Source of the DNA: Melastoma dodecandrum
Lineage: Eukaryota; Streptophyta; Magnoliopsida; Myrtales; Melastomataceae
DNA: 64,000 bases
Assembly (NCBI GenBank): GCA_029817715.1
Contig: JARUPY010000292.1
Span: 1,818,501 to 1,882,500, forward strand
Direction of reading: 5' to 3'
The notes beneath the pieces were generated by a model. It saw nothing but the letters and a program-made list of their open reading frames with translations. It was not told the origin of the DNA and did no database searches. The position numbers and the translations under genes are program-made. The first letter of the stretch is position 1; every line of letters starts with the position of its first letter. Positions 63,462 to 64,000 of the stretch are shown piece after piece.

Positions 63462-64000
63462 TCAGCGCACGATCGCGTCGCGCTGGGCGAGCGCCGTGGC
63501 GCTCTTGGACTTCTGCATGGTGGCGTCGATCTGCTCGCGCTGCCGCTTGAACTCGGCGAGCAGGCGCCCGTCGAGCTCGCGGCCCCGGGGAACGCGGATC
63601 TTCATCGGATCGACGAAATGGCCGTTGATGATCACCTCGTAATGGAGATGGGCGCCGGTCGACAGGCCGGTGGAGCCGACATAGCCAATCACCTGGCCCT
63701 GCCGAACCTTCACGCCCTCCCGAACGCCGCGGCCGAACCGCGACATGTGATTGTAGGTCGTGACGTAACCGTTGACGTGCTGGATCTCGACCCGGTTGCC
63801 ATAGCCCGAGGTCATCTCGGCCCGGATCACCACGCCGTTGCCCGCCGCCACGATCGGTGTACCGATCGGGTTCGACCAATCCACACCGGTATGCAGCTTG
63901 GCGTAGCCCAGCACCGGATGCCGGCGGTAACCGAAGCCGGAGCGCATGATCCCGTCGGCGATCGGCTTGCGCAGCAGGAACTTCTTCAACGAGCGCCCCT
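63462..64000 (-). CDS. M23-family metallopeptidase (C-terminal part, cut by window edge)
   Basis: A LytM-type zinc endopeptidase acting on peptidoglycan peptides. The frame is open beyond the right edge, so the start is outside. The visible part holds the full catalytic domain: FGYRRHPVLGYAKLHTGVDWS with the first zinc ligands (H, D), GNRVEIQHVNGYVTTYNH, and the HLHYEV motif with the second ligand set. A basic coiled C-terminus (EFKRQREQIDATMQKSKS) follows. The missing N-terminal part probably holds the signal peptide and linker. It is convergent with gluQ. Confidence 0.88.
   Translation of the reverse strand, partial: GRSLKKFLLRKPIADGIMRSGFGYRRHPVLGYAKLHTGVDWSNPIGTPIVAAGNGVVIRAEMTSGYGNRVEIQHVNGYVTTYNHMSRFGRGVREGVKVRQGQVIGYVGSTGLSTGAHLHYEVIINGHFVDPMKIRVPRGRELDGRLLAEFKRQREQIDATMQKSKSATALAQRDAIVR

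Noticed and set aside
1..64000. CRISPR arrays, restriction-modification, toxin-antitoxin or phage genes
   Set aside because: No regularly spaced direct repeats and no recognisable nuclease, methylase, integrase or structural phage proteins were seen.

Overview
The window is about 64 kb of very GC-rich alphaproteobacterial chromosome. The gene content points to Methylobacterium or a close relative (Methylorubrum): a PQQ alcohol dehydrogenase cluster with the lanthanide signature aspartate, a small DUF6894-type protein, opgG, a DUF2125 protein and an rpsA-sppA-ihfB-lapA block. The genus is an inference from gene content, not a database result. I see no CRISPR array, rRNA, intact insertion sequence, prophage or recognisable defence system.

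Layout. 0-5 kb: small hypothetical genes, serA, a transglutaminase-like protein and a Crp/Fnr regulator. 5-13 kb: rpsA with a terminator, sppA, ihfB and lapA, then a minus-strand run of trpF, a DUF2125 protein, a hypothetical, plsC and a membrane protein. 13-20 kb: an RND efflux pump and its adaptor, a rhodanese, a glycosyltransferase and tRNA-Pro(GGG). 19.9-23.7 kb: a gene-poor, compositionally patchy stretch directly behind the tRNA. 23.7-31 kb: a GGDEF-EAL protein, a SCO1-like protein, a membrane protein, opgG and small exported or membrane proteins. 31-36.5 kb: rpoN, glmU and glmS.

36.6-55.5 kb is the most distinctive part. Its core is an ExaF/PedH-type quinoprotein alcohol dehydrogenase, a PedF-type cytochrome c550, a MoxJ/PedG-like periplasmic protein and a NarL-type response regulator. 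Upstream on the other strand lie a PQQ-associated substrate-binding protein and a beta-propeller, then an ApbE flavin transferase overlapping a NosR-like flavin/iron-sulfur membrane protein. Downstream on the minus strand is a carbon module: acetolactate-synthase-like enzyme, iron-dependent alcohol dehydrogenase, class III PHA synthase (PhaE and PhaC), a long CoA-transferase and an aldehyde dehydrogenase. A reasonable reading is periplasmic oxidation of alcohols or diols followed by cytoplasmic oxidation, CoA activation and either polyester storage or entry into central metabolism. Substrates are not determined. GC-rich palindromic repeats occur at gene ends only between 39.7 and 50.4 kb.

55.7-64 kb: a DUF2252 protein, a LysR regulator, a GMC oxidoreductase, a hybrid histidine kinase, a small membrane protein, gluQ and an M23 peptidase cut by the window edge.

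The best candidate for something under-described is the combination of the quinoprotein dehydrogenase cluster with an ApbE/NosR-like flavoprotein pair and a class III PHA synthase/CoA-transferase module.
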